Source: Fomes fomentarius (Eukaryota; Basidiomycota; Agaricomycetes; Polyporales; Polyporaceae). Taken from it: DNA of 64,000 bases. The stretch lies in the NCBI GenBank assembly GCA_022606135.1, contig JABYQN010000019.1, forward strand, positions 62,001 to 126,000, read 5' to 3'. The notes beneath the pieces were generated by a model. That model was not told where the DNA came from and did no database searches. It worked only from the letters and a program-made list of their open reading frames with translations. How positions within the stretch are numbered: position 1 is the stretch's first letter; each line of letters starts with the position of its first letter. Shown here piece by piece: positions 11,090 to 21,100 of this stretch. Position numbers and translations under genes: made by a program.

Positions 11090-12925
11090 CGAATCAGAAA
11101 GGTAAACTCCGAATCCACGGTAAGTAGTATACACACGTCCATTCTCTTTCAGAGTCTCTGCCCCTCCGGTCCATCATGGAAGCACCACCTATGCTCTCTG
11201 CGGGCGAGCGCATCTCTATCGCCACGCCCGAAGGCATCTTTACCTTCATCATCGACAAGCCATTTGCACCGTTCACGAAAGCAGTCGTCCTCCTAGCCCG
11301 CTGTCCAGAACTGGGACCGGACCCCGCGATTGTCAAGATATTCGACCCGCGCTTTCTGGACGAGAGGCTCGTCTCGGATATACAAACTCCCCCGCGTCCT
11401 TGGGCACTCGACTTAGAGAGAGCGGCAGCGGCTTTACCGCCTGACGCCTTCAACGAAGACAAACTCTGGGGACCTGACGCCTTCGACGAAGAGAACCTAT
11501 CGGGGCCTGACGGACCTGAATCCTCAGATGAGGACCACAGTGACGGTGAGCATGAGCATGAGGATGTAAACGAGGAAGGAGATGCCGATGAGGACCACAA
11601 CGAGGAAGGGGGAAGCCGTATTCGTACAGCGCAAGACGTCAGCGATGGTAGCGACAGACACCATAGTGACGATCCCCCGCGCATGACCAAGGAGGCTCAG
11701 GCCCTTGAGTGCGCCGTGATGTGGGAGGAGCACTTTCGCCGTCTGTCGGCGATGTGTTTTGAATCCGAGCGCAACGCATACGCACATTTGCGCGAACTGC
11801 AGGGCACAGCCATTCCTCGGTTGTACCTCGTTGGGACATGGCTCCCTCCCGACGAGCGAGCGATACAGCTTCCCGCACTCGTGATGGAGTACATCCCTGA
11901 CGCAGTCACCCTTGGCGATGTTCCGGGGGATGTGCTCGACCCAGAGATGTGCGCCACACTCATCCGCACCATCGAGACCTTCCCGAGTTATGGCGTATAT
12001 CATGGCGACCTCCACAATCACAACATACTTTTCACACCGAAGGAGCGACCGCAGCGCGCAGTCGTCATTGACTTCGGCTGCTCGGCCACCAGAGAGGACT
12101 TCGAGACCGAGGAGTTATGGAACTTCAATGTGATGGCCTATAACGACGGGTTACGGATTCGCGTTGCTCTGGGCCGCCGGAAGGGTGTTGATCTCCCGCC
12201 TGATGTGAGGGCACCACCTGTGGAAGGGTCCTGGCCCGTACCATCTGTGGAACCCGACCGTGTGCCACCTGCGTCTGCTGTAGCAGAGGTGGCATGATAC
12301 TTTGTACGTGCCTATATCCACCCACGCATTACTAGGAGACTAACTACTGATGATCCTCTTTCTCGACTTCCCTATTACGTTGCTACATCGCACTGCTGGT
12401 CGAATTCTATCAGTATCCGTGGCAAGATACAGCATGCAAATGGACGGCTCTGAGTCTGGAAGCATCCGATTGTTTTCACTGTTCGTAGGATGTTCTGTTA
12501 TCGGTGTTCCTTCACTGTCGCAATTGTGTTTGCACGTATCGTCGCTTGCATGGGTAACCGGTAGAGACTCGACGAGGACTAACAGTCGCCTATTCCGTTG
12601 ACCATATATGTCCATACAGAGAACTCGACCACGCTACTGTCTACCTGAGTAGCCGCATGTGCGATGGTTGCTTCGATTAGGGCGCGACTACACGAGGTAG
12701 CCGCTGGGCTTATGGCACAGATCCAAGGAGAGTGCTTCATCAGGCAGAGTCCGAGAGTAGCGGATGCACGCGGCTGGGCGCACATTATGTCACGGTGAAC
12801 CACAGAAGGTCTTTTCGGCGGCCACCCGTATTGTCGGAAACATATGTGGGAAGTACTACCAAATTTGCTCATCTTTCCTAAACCAGGTCGATGCCCTTCG
12901 CGCGTAGTGAACACTCGCGCAAAGT
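11090..12925 (+). repeat. Right arm of inverted duplication
   Basis: Counterpart of 8225-9985 in inverse orientation. The last recognisable match is around GTCGATGC...GTGAACACTCG at about 12885-12920. Confidence 0.8.
11176..12297 (+). CDS. Protein-kinase-like protein, copy 2
   Basis: 373 residues from ATG 11176, clearly paralogous to 8817-9908. The same landmarks are present: AIVKIFDPRF, LVMEYIPDAV, HGDLHNHNIL (second Asp of copy 1 replaced by His, first Asn by His-Asn spacing) and VVIDFGCS. The acidic linker is longer here because of an inserted near-repeat of KLWGPDAFDE/NLSGPDGPE. A 5' leader intron is likely (GTAAGT at 11120 to TTTCAG at about 11153), just upstream of the ATG. Both copies end in the same PVEGSWPVPSVEPD tail. 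The open frames of both copies suggest selection, or a recent duplication. Function unknown; the ATP-binding and catalytic residues appear present. Confidence 0.75.
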   Translation: MEAPPMLSAGERISIATPEGIFTFIIDKPFAPFTKAVVLLARCPELGPDPAIVKIFDPRFLDERLVSDIQTPPRPWALDLERAAAALPPDAFNEDKLWGPDAFDEENLSGPDGPESSDEDHSDGEHEHEDVNEEGDADEDHNEEGGSRIRTAQDVSDGSDRHHSDDPPRMTKEAQALECAVMWEEHFRRLSAMCFESERNAYAHLRELQGTAIPRLYLVGTWLPPDERAIQLPALVMEYIPDAVTLGDVPGDVLDPEMCATLIRTIETFPSYGVYHGDLHNHNILFTPKERPQRAVVIDFGCSATREDFETEELWNFNVMAYNDGLRIRVALGRRKGVDLPPDVRAPPVEGSWPVPSVEPDRVPPASAVAEVA

Positions 12926-14142
12926 AAGTAGACTGCACAGGTGCAAATCACTGAAACTCACGTATGTACCATCCTTGTTTATTCAAGTCACACGTTTGAC
13001 TATCTCCCATGAATTGCATTCATCGTTAGGATCAATACTGGCCGTTTGGTTCAGGCTCCGTTGCACGAGATAGATAATCATCGAACGGAGGACGTAGCAC
13101 TCGCGATATCAGGGTATGTAACGCAAGCTTCCGCGTATGGGTACATAAATACCAGGCGGAGTCGGAAACGGTGAACAAATGTCTCAACTTCAGAAGCTGG
13201 TGACGCAGCTCTTGGCATTCGCCAAACAACGGGCTCAATCTTCCCAGCCCAGACTAGCAGAGCGCTCACTGATGCTATCGATGTACGAATTGCGGTTTGT
13301 ACGGTTCTTCTCCCGCGCACGGTTGCTGTTGAACACCATAACCAAAGGTTTGTGAGTCGTATACGTTCCCATGCACTACCTTATGCGCGCATTGAGATCA
13401 GTACTATATTTCCAGGAAATCACTGCAGAAACGAATAGTCTAGGTAAAAACTCTACGTAAACCTTTCACGCCCACACAATCCCTCTCTAAAAAGCGAGTT
13501 TTACTCGGATGAGCGAGTATGTAGCGGCTCATGCATCAGATCACCAAAGAAAGAAGTCTCGAAAAGGGCCTGTTTCTTCAAACTGCTGTCAGTCGACATA
13601 GACACTTCTCCATGTCTTACGATGGATACGGCGGGCGGCGGGTCTAACGCTTGTGAGTAGTGTGTGCGATTGCGTAGCGTGTCCATGCTCAGGCTTCTAA
13701 GGTATCACGCTTCAGGCTACATGTGTTTGGGCGCACTGGATCAAACCACAGAAGCACCGGGACCCTTGTCCTACCACTCAAGGTGCTGATGTAAAACTCC
13801 GACGATGATTTCATGCCCCCCTCACTACATCGTAGCACCGTATAAAGCCCTCATGGTGACACGAATACGCAGGCGTGATCAGATCCCATAATAACCTGTA
13901 AAGATGCCTCGCGTGCGTCATCTCGTCGACCTTCAAGCCTTTGTCATAATGCTCGCGGCTAACGCTCTTACACTCAGGATAAGAAATCGAAGGACAATGA
14001 GAAGACACGCGACGCTGTCAACACTGGATCCGCCATTGATGTGCGTATACTTTACGCTCTACCAGAGTATCCTCCACCCAAAGCTTAGGGCTGGGTCATA
14101 TAGCCGAAGGTCCGGAAAATATGCATTCGGGCCCTCGATATC
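12926..14142. other. Intergenic, no gene seen
   Basis: About 1.2 kb without a reading frame I can support and without obvious repeats. Confidence 0.4.
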
Positions 14143-14913
14143 ATGGAGCATCGGCCCATATACTTCGACAACTGGCTGATAAACTGGAACGTTGTCCACG
14201 GGGCCTCAACGTCGACCCTCAAGGGAGTGAAGCCCGGTTACCGGAAGGACTCGAGCCCACTCTCGGCGGAGCCCTACCATGTCGGTCTCTTCCGCACGAG
14301 TGATAAGGGTTTGATACCTCCTCCTCTCGTGGAAGCTGCCTTTGCACAGCCACCGACCTCTGCAGAGCTCGCTCAGGCGTTGCGCGCTAAGCTCACCGGA
14401 AAGCCAGGGTGAGTTCTTCCATTCTCACCGCCGAGTCGTCCCCACATTCAACTTGCTGGCATAACGCAAAGTGGACCGCTCCCGCACGTCGCAGCTGCCG
14501 CAGGCCAGCCTTGGGGCCACCAGCAGCCCGGCGGCGCGCAAGTAGGACACCAGCTTCCCCCCGGTGCTCAGTATCACCAACGCCAGGTGCCTGCTGCTCA
14601 GCAGGGCAATCAGTACCTTCCGGCCCAATACCACCCTGGTCAGTACCCCGCCCAGTACCCTCAGGCTGGAGGCCAGTACCCTGGAGGTCAGTACCCTGGA
14701 GGTCAGTACCCTGGAGGTCAGTACCCGCCGGGGCCTGCTCAGGCTGTCAATCCGGGTGGTCAGTACTACCAGGCGGGCCAGTACCCTGGCGGCCAGTACC
14801 AGGCGGGCCAACACCCTGGAGTTCCTGGAGGTCAGTACCAGGCGGGCCAATACCCGGGACCCGCTGCCAATCCCGGTGGCTGGTACAATGGCCCGAACGG
14901 CGGGCCGCCTTGA
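14143..14913 (+). CDS. Hypothetical protein with Gly-Gln-Tyr-Pro-rich tail
   Basis: Two exons: 14143 to the donor at about 14408 (GTGAGT) and from the acceptor at about 14470 (GCAAAG) to TGA at 14911-14913; phase 2 is kept. The N-terminal 85 residues contain [14 protein letters not shown] and a [13 protein letters not shown] segment. The remaining roughly 150 residues are low-complexity, dominated by GGQYP, AQYP and QAGQYP units, as in disordered or cell-surface-type proteins. No signal peptide is apparent. The start could be further upstream if an additional 5' exon exists. I do not recognise the family. Confidence 0.6.
14676..14735 (+). repeat. 15-bp coding tandem repeat (about 4 units)
   Basis: Units of GGTCAGTACCCTGGA encode GQYPG. 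Copy number is likely to vary between strains. Confidence 0.85.
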
Positions 14914-15828
14914 GAGTCGTGGGTGTGCCGCTAGTGTGAGCAGTGTACGAATTCGAACCACGCGAGGATCGCGACAAGTGTAAATTGCGGTCATCCCCGG
15001 CAGGAGTCCGAGTCGCCGACGGTCAACCGTCATGCACTGCAGACGTACTACCGCGTCCATGTATCCGACTTCTTTCTGGTGTACTACTAGTCAGCTACGC
15101 ATGTTACGTAAATGTGTTTCCCCCGAAACTCTATGTATCTGTGTTTCATTGTCATTGTCAAAACATGTGTTCAAGTTGCTTCTTCCATCGATGGTCTAGT
15201 CAAACGCGCGAGATGTCAACATCACAAGTGACAATGGGGCCGCCCACTAAAACATTAGCTCAAATGCTTCGAACGAGCGCGTGCCAATAGCGTGCAAGTA
15301 TCCGTAGAATTTCGTGTTGTATTGGCCGGTAACCGACGAGATACGCCGTATGTCGCGGACCTATCAGGGGACGTGTAGTTTAGCACCATCGAGACATCTG
15401 CATCATAAGTCACGGTGCCAGTGAACCTGTGACACCTGGTTAGCCTCACAAGTTCTTGGCCGCTTTACATAAGTGACAGGTAATAAGTTACTTACAACCA
15501 CGCGGACATCCATTGCCGCTTCACAAGTTTCCTTGACACACACCAGCAAATCGCAACAATCCGAGCATGTCCTCATTACTGCACGCGACAGCCAAACCGC
15601 CAGCCAGCAGAGCAGCGCCAGACTACTACTATCTATAGAATGTTCATGTTCATTATACGTGACTATGACTTGCTTTTGTCGGCCGCGGCGGGGAACCCAG
15701 CCGCGCTCTCTACACAAACCCTCGCTGCCCGCATACGGCTACGCGCTGCGCCGCTCAGTCAACGGGGCTAAGAAAAGAAAAAAGGAGGTACGGCAGAAAA
15801 TGAGCTCGAGCCAAAAGCCGAAGTGCGG
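14914..15828. other. Intergenic between converging genes, no gene seen
   Basis: 3' flanks of the GQYP-rich gene (+) and of the methyltransferase (-). No further coding signal. Confidence 0.4.
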
Positions 15829-17616
15829 TCAGAGACTGGGAACGTACAGAATCTCGCGGTCCGGGTGGACGTGGATCGAGGTGTGGGTGGGAACGCCGAG
15901 GATGCGCGGGTACGCGTTCAAGTTCTTGTGGAGCGTCAGCTGGAACACCGACGCACTGCCTTGGCTGTCAACCCATCATCATTATCATCAGCGCCTCATC
16001 CCCACCAGCAGAGACGACGAAGGGACGCACCGAGAATGGATGGTCGCGGACGCGAGGAAGTACACCCAAATACGGTACCACCTCTCCCCATACACCTCGA
16101 CGACCTTCTCCTTGTTGCTCAGCCAGTTCCTGTACCACCTCCACAGCGTCGCCGAGTAATGCACGCCCAGCACGTCGATGTTCTTCACCTCAAAGCCCGC
16201 CGCCTCGACCTGCGTCACGACCCACCCGAGCGAGCACGACGCGTCCGCGCCGGGGAACACATACTTGTTCATAAACAGGCCCCAGATCAGGTCCTCGTAC
16301 TGCCACGACGGGCGGAAGCCCGCGACCTGGAGGACGAAGATGCCATCGTCGTCCAGCAGGTCGTACATCTGCCGCAAGAACGCGCCATAGCGGCGGATCC
16401 CGACGTGCTCCGCCATCTCGAGCGACACGATCTTCGTGTACGTCCCGGGGCGTCCGGGGATGTCGCGGTAGTCGAGGCAGTGGATGCGCGCGCGCGCGGG
16501 GTCGCCGCCGTTGCTCGCGATGCGGTTGTTCCCGAACCGGGTCTGGTTCTTGCCCAGGGTGATGCCCGTGACGTCGCAGCCGTAGTTCTTGTGCGCGAAT
16601 GCACAGAGCGTGCCCCAGCCACAGCCGACGTCGAGCAGGCGGTCTTCGGGCTTGAGGTTCAGCTATAGCAGAGAGCAGACTAAGTGAGAACTCCACGTAT
16701 CCTAAAAGCGCTTTTGAGAAGGGAAGGGACCTTTTCGCAGACAACAGTAAGCTTGTTATCCTGCAGTTGCTCGAGGGTCTCTTCAGTAGTGAGGTCCAAG
16801 ACAATGCCGGAAGTGTAGATCATACGGGGTCCGAGGAACCTGCAGCGCGCAGTGGGCGTCAACGACCCGTTCTACACAACGCGAAGAGTAAGGGGGACAT
16901 ACCATTCGTAGAAGTCATCGCCTCCTGCATGTCGAAGGAGAGGGTCAGCGGCGCGGAAAGACGCGTAGAGAAACGCGTGACGCACTGTCATAGTGGTCGC
17001 GAACCTGCTCCTCGTCCTGGCTCTTGGAGTGCATGATGACCTCGGGCAGCATCTGTGTGAGGACGTATTTGAAGAGCTCGGGGGTGAAGACCATCTTCGC
17101 CCAGTCGTGGCGCGTCTCGAGAATATCGAGCATATCGCCTGTACATGCGCAAGAAGAAGATCGGTACACCGCGCGACACGCATAGGAGACGAGACGAAAC
17201 GCACCATTGACTTCAATCTTGCCGTCAAAATACGCGTCGTGGAAGACCTGGATGGGGATCTTCTCCCTCCCATGGTACTTCTCCCTCAGCTCTGCATCCT
17301 TGATGGTGATATACTCCTCGATGTTCTTGCCAGGCAGCTTGACCTTGTCGTTCTTGCGCGGGCCATAGGTGCTCATGACGGTCCAGTACGCGACCGTGAC
17401 GGGCAGCCCAAGTACGAGCACGAGGAAGACATACGTCTTGAAGCCGCCGTGGCAGAACACGGGCAGGGTGCGCTTGGCGAGCCAGGGCACGCCTAGGACA
17501 AGGCCGGCGAGGTGTAGGTTGTTGAACTCGCCATTTCCCTCTGCGAGGCCGACGAGGGGCGCGTTTTTGATCGCGGGGGTGTCGGTGACGACGACGGAGG
17601 CGGAGTCCGCGGACAT
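15829..17616 (-). CDS. Sphingolipid C9-methyltransferase, paralog 1
   Basis: Transfers a methyl group from S-adenosylmethionine to C9 of the sphingoid base of glucosylceramide, at ER-type membranes. Six exons fit with consistent phase: 17616-17205, 17138-16986, 16924-16903 (22 nt), 16839-16731, 16662-16031 and 15964-15829. They give 487 residues, the usual family length. Two membrane segments lie near the N-terminus (LHLAGLVLGVPWLAKR and KTYVFLVLVLGLPVTVAYW). Family signatures follow: RHDWAKMVFTPELFKYV, SQDEEQVRDHYD, RGDDFYEW, FLGPRMIYTSG, the SAM site LLDVGCGWGTL, EMAEHVGIRRY, WQYEDLIWGLFMNKYVFPGADASC and GVHYSATLWRWY. The start at MSAD is chosen by alignment with paralog 2. All catalytic-region motifs are intact, so it is probably functional. 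Confidence 0.92.
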
Positions 17617-18093
17617 GGCGAAGAGCAAGGAAGGACGGAAGAGAATGAACGAAACGGCAAGACCGTGGAGGGACCTGAGCAAGTCGTTGACGGAGGATGT
17701 CGTGGCACGAAGCTGAGGACCGACAAGCGTCGCGAGCCGCGCCCTTTGAAGAGCTGAGGGATAGCGCTCGCCGCTCAGTACGCTTCACTGCACGGTTACC
17801 GCTAATGTACCCATCGCGGCAGCGCGCTGTGCTGGCATAGTTGTATTGGAGGATGCGTCACGAGCGATCACTAGAGACCTCAGAAGGACTGCGCGCGTGA
17901 ACGTCTATGTGAAGCTCAACGCTTTCTGACAATGGTATACAGCCTCTCGCCACAGTGTATTGAAGATGCTACATACTTCGATGCATCGAGTAAAGAGCAA
18001 GAAATCATTACCCATGACCAAGCTCGGCAGCTCGCCGTCTCAGCCTGGAACTGGAACACGATACTCACATACAAAACAATCTCATAGTCGCTA
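17617..18093. other. Upstream region of methyltransferase paralog 1
   Basis: Probable promoter and leader; no separate gene seen. Confidence 0.4.
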
Positions 18094-18862
18094 CTACAAG
18101 ACACCATACTCGGCGTGAACAACACCAGCAGCATACTGATTCCTAACCGGGACAGCAAACGTAAAGTCCGGAGCACCGACGCGTACGAGCGTAATGAACG
18201 CTCCCTCGGGCACGCTCCACTTCTCCTCGCCAGCAGGGATCGTGGCGCCCTCGAGGCCATAGGCGTTCTCCCACGAGCGGAGAGGGCCACCAATCATGAA
18301 CACGCCCGGAGGATTAGCAGCGGCCGGCCATAGAGCGTATCCTTGAGGGAGATTGACAGCGGTGCGAGCGCGAGTGTCGTAAAAGTCGAGACAGAACTGT
18401 CTGTAGGTGCCCATCCCGCCGTCCCACATGCGGATAGCGAGCTCCGAGTCGGGCACGCGAACGCTGTAAAAGTTTCTCTCGCCGGGCTGAGGCTTCCACT
18501 ATATGACGGTTATAGAGAGAGTCAGTCAGGGACAATCCACGGCACGGGCAACTTGCAGCGGTTAAGCAGTGTTACATCGTACTCACCCCCATCACGAGAA
18601 TCCGAGGTCCGGGTGCTTTCATCGCATCCTCAACACAGTAGTTCAATCCCGCAATCGCAGCCTCCATCGTCTCGTCCGTCGCGCCTAACAACTTCATCTG
18701 CGCGTGAAGTTCCGCCTCAGACATCGGCTTCCATCCAGGAACGTGTTTCATCAGGTACTCGTCCCCTTTATAAAAAGCTTGCGGTTGCTGTGTTGCGGGC
18801 GTGCCAGTTGCAGAACTAGAGTTTCCAGCTCGCCGCACGACCTCGGAGCCTGAGGGACGCAC
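18094..18862 (-). CDS. Hypothetical protein
   Basis: Two well-supported exons, 18862-18587 and 18498-18094, joined in phase 0 across an 88-nt GT-AG intron. A further 5' exon is likely: the frame runs back to an acceptor TAG near 18903 preceded by a CTAAC branch site, and no ATG opens the known part. Recognisable segments are YKGDEYLMKHVPGWKPM and PGPRILVMG, then after the intron WKPQPGERNFYSVRVPDSE, FCLDFYDTRARTAVNLPQGY and WSVPEGAFITLVRVG. I do not know the family. Composition suggests a soluble, mixed alpha/beta protein. It lies between the methyltransferase and YIF1, all on the minus strand. Confidence 0.6.
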
Positions 18863-19467
18863 ACGGGATAGGGACGAGGACGAGGATGATGGTGCTGGCG
18901 GCTACGACATACTATTCCGTTAGCTATGAGAGTGCAGGTCCGATGCAACATGTTTCGTCACTCGCAAGAAACGGGTCAGACATGGGTAATGCGGATTAAG
19001 GAAGAAGACCAAAGATGGTGGTTGAAGTTGTGGTCGAAGTTGAACAACGCGCTTACTGAATGGCTCGACCTGACTATTTACGTCTCTCGGCTATCATCTC
19101 AACGACGGCATGTCTGAGTCTGGGAACGTCGGCCCATCGGCTTGTTTGAGATTGTTGTTGGATTGCGACCGGGCGACCTGATTGACCAATATCGTATGGG
19201 TGCGAGGTGAACGAGGGCATACCTTTTCAGAGATGATGATGAGATACAGCTGGCAGTACTTAGCGTTAATGTATGGCTCGCAGCAGCGAAACCTAGCTAT
19301 TAAGAGATTGACAGCAAGCACCAACCAGCGACTCCTAAAGATGCTGCTTGAAGGACATCGGGTCAAGAGCAAAAACCATGACGGAAGCTCACTGTCTTTA
19401 CAGGTATATGATTAGCGCACATCATAACCAGTCCCTACGACTACAACTACTTCCAGCCTGAACAGCA
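18863..19467. other. Intergenic, possible 5' exon of the minus-strand hypothetical gene
   Basis: A possible first exon of the gene at 18094-18862 lies within about 18900-19010. Otherwise no gene is seen. Confidence 0.35.
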
Positions 19468-20819
19468 TCACACCCTGAGCAGCACGCCCATGTACAGAAT
19501 CTGACTAACCGCAACGAGGAAGAGGAACGTGATCCGCCTCGAGCGCTGTGATGGGTTGACTGCAGCTGCAGTCGCAGACGCGTCTGGCAGGACCATAGAG
19601 CGCAATGACCGGAGCTGCAAGGACGATAAGTTTGTCAACATCCAGCTGTGACAGACGGTCGATGGAACGAACTCACGAGGAAGAACGCGGTGGAGAGGAA
19701 GGTGTAGATGAAGACGGCGAGGTAGAGTGTCCGGCCGGAGCCAAGGAGCCCGGATATCAGCGTCACGATCACTCTAAGAAGGCGGCCGAAGTCAGTGAAT
19801 TTCTGGAGAAAGGCTCATAGTGTGCGCATATTTACCCGACGAACTTGTACCCGCCGTACGCGAGGAGGTCGAGTACTTGACTTGACAGGCCGCCCTACTC
19901 ACCGCGTCAGCATGCACGTCGAACACACAAATGTAGAAAAAGAACTCACTGGAATGTTGAGGATATAACAGCCAGATTTGACGAAGCAAAAGTCGAGCAA
20001 TATGATGGCGAGTGCTTTTGACGCGGTGATTCCGAGAATCTCGGGGTGGAAGCGGGAGTTGAGACCAGAGTACAACGCGGCGAGGAGGATGTACGTCACA
20101 AGCGCCATCACTGCGGAAAGAAACGAGAAAAACTGTGAGCGACACGTTGACTAGACGCGTGGAGGGTGCAAGAGAGCACTGACGGGGAATGTAGAGGTCG
20201 GGAGAGTTGATGTCCTCTCGTGGCGGGGACCAGTCGGACTGGCCGTTCTCCAGCCGCAGTACGCGACGCGACCACGGTCTATGCCTCCAGGGAAAGAGCA
20301 GGATCTGAAGCTTCTTAATGACATACGAGTTCGAGACGTTGAAATGGTGCTTGAGCATAGAGATGGGGATGAACCCTCCGAGCTTCACCACGCGCAAGAT
20401 GTCAAAGGAAGGCTCATAGGCAAAGCACGCGACGCACTACGCACGTTCTTCTGCACGTAATCCTGCCCCGCCGCGACGGCGCTCTGCCCGAGCTGCATGC
20501 CAAACGCAGCAGTAGCATTGTCGAGACCCCATGCGGAGAAGTCCACGGGTGCTCCGGGGCCGCTGGGATTCATTTGCGGATGAGGTTGGTGGGGTGGAGG
20601 CTGGTAGCCGCCGGCTGGCGCGTACGGGGGAGCAAGATGAGTTGGGTGGCCGGCATTGGCCATTGGCTGTCCGTAGTTTGGAGCGGGAGGAGTGCTGGTG
20701 TACCGCTGATAGCCCTGGGGAGACATGGGCGTGGACGGAGGCTCGGGGATGTAGGCGGGGTGGGTCGGGACCGGGTGCTGCAGCGGGGGCGGGCTGCTGT
20801 TGTTCGTGTAGTATGACAT
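19468..20819 (-). CDS. YIF1: YIF1 family protein (ER-Golgi transport)
   Basis: Member of the Hrf1/YIF1 family, a multi-pass partner of YIP1 in ER-to-Golgi vesicle traffic. Six exons: 20819-20445, 20382-20184, 20110-19950, 19894-19836, 19773-19677 and 19614-19468. All phases match, giving 345 residues. The N-terminal 100 residues are Pro/Gln/Tyr-rich and presumably cytosolic. The conserved core follows: GMQLGQSAVAAGQDYVQKN, LGGFIPISMLKHHFNVSNSYV, LLFPWRHRPWSR, PREDINSPDLYIPLMALV and SSQVLDLLAYGGYKFVG. Hydrophobic segments appear at ALVTYILLAALYSG, SKALAIILLDFCFVKSGCYIL, IVTLISGLLGSG, TLYLAVFIYTFLSTAFFL and ITFLFLVAVSQILYMGVLL. Nothing unusual; a good marker that this stretch is ordinary genome. 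Confidence 0.93.
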
Positions 20820-21100
20820 TTCGGAACGCAGCGGGCGCACTGACAAAGACAGCGAGAACGAGGACACGAACGGTGACCAAGCAGTTTGACTTTCTCCAGT
20901 CTTTCTGCCCAATTCCAAAGCAGTGGACGTGGACGCCACGTGCAGGCAAGACCGTACGTGGTGTGTAGACGCCAGATCAAGCAGTGGCAAACAGCGCGCG
21001 TCGCGTGTAGGCGCCTGCCTGTTTCTCCCGACTTGTGAGTGTCCAGGCTCAGCTCAGTGCCACGACATCTCCCGCCGACGAGTGCCCCTCGTCGTTCGCC
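20820..21100. promoter_or_regulatory. Divergent promoter region, YIF1 / methyltransferase paralog 2
   Basis: 281 bp separate two divergent start codons (20819 minus, 21101 plus), so both promoters must lie here or in unseen 5' exons. No clear TATA box was seen. Confidence 0.5.

Noticed and set aside
14425..15060. Long minus-strand open frame opposite the GQYP-rich gene
   Set aside because: Mirror of the repetitive coding strand; Arg/Leu/Val-rich, no motif, no splice support.
15823..16668. 281-codon plus-strand open frame over the methyltransferase
   Set aside because: Antisense shadow of a strongly conserved GC-rich exon; Arg/Val/Ala/Leu composition typical of such shadows.
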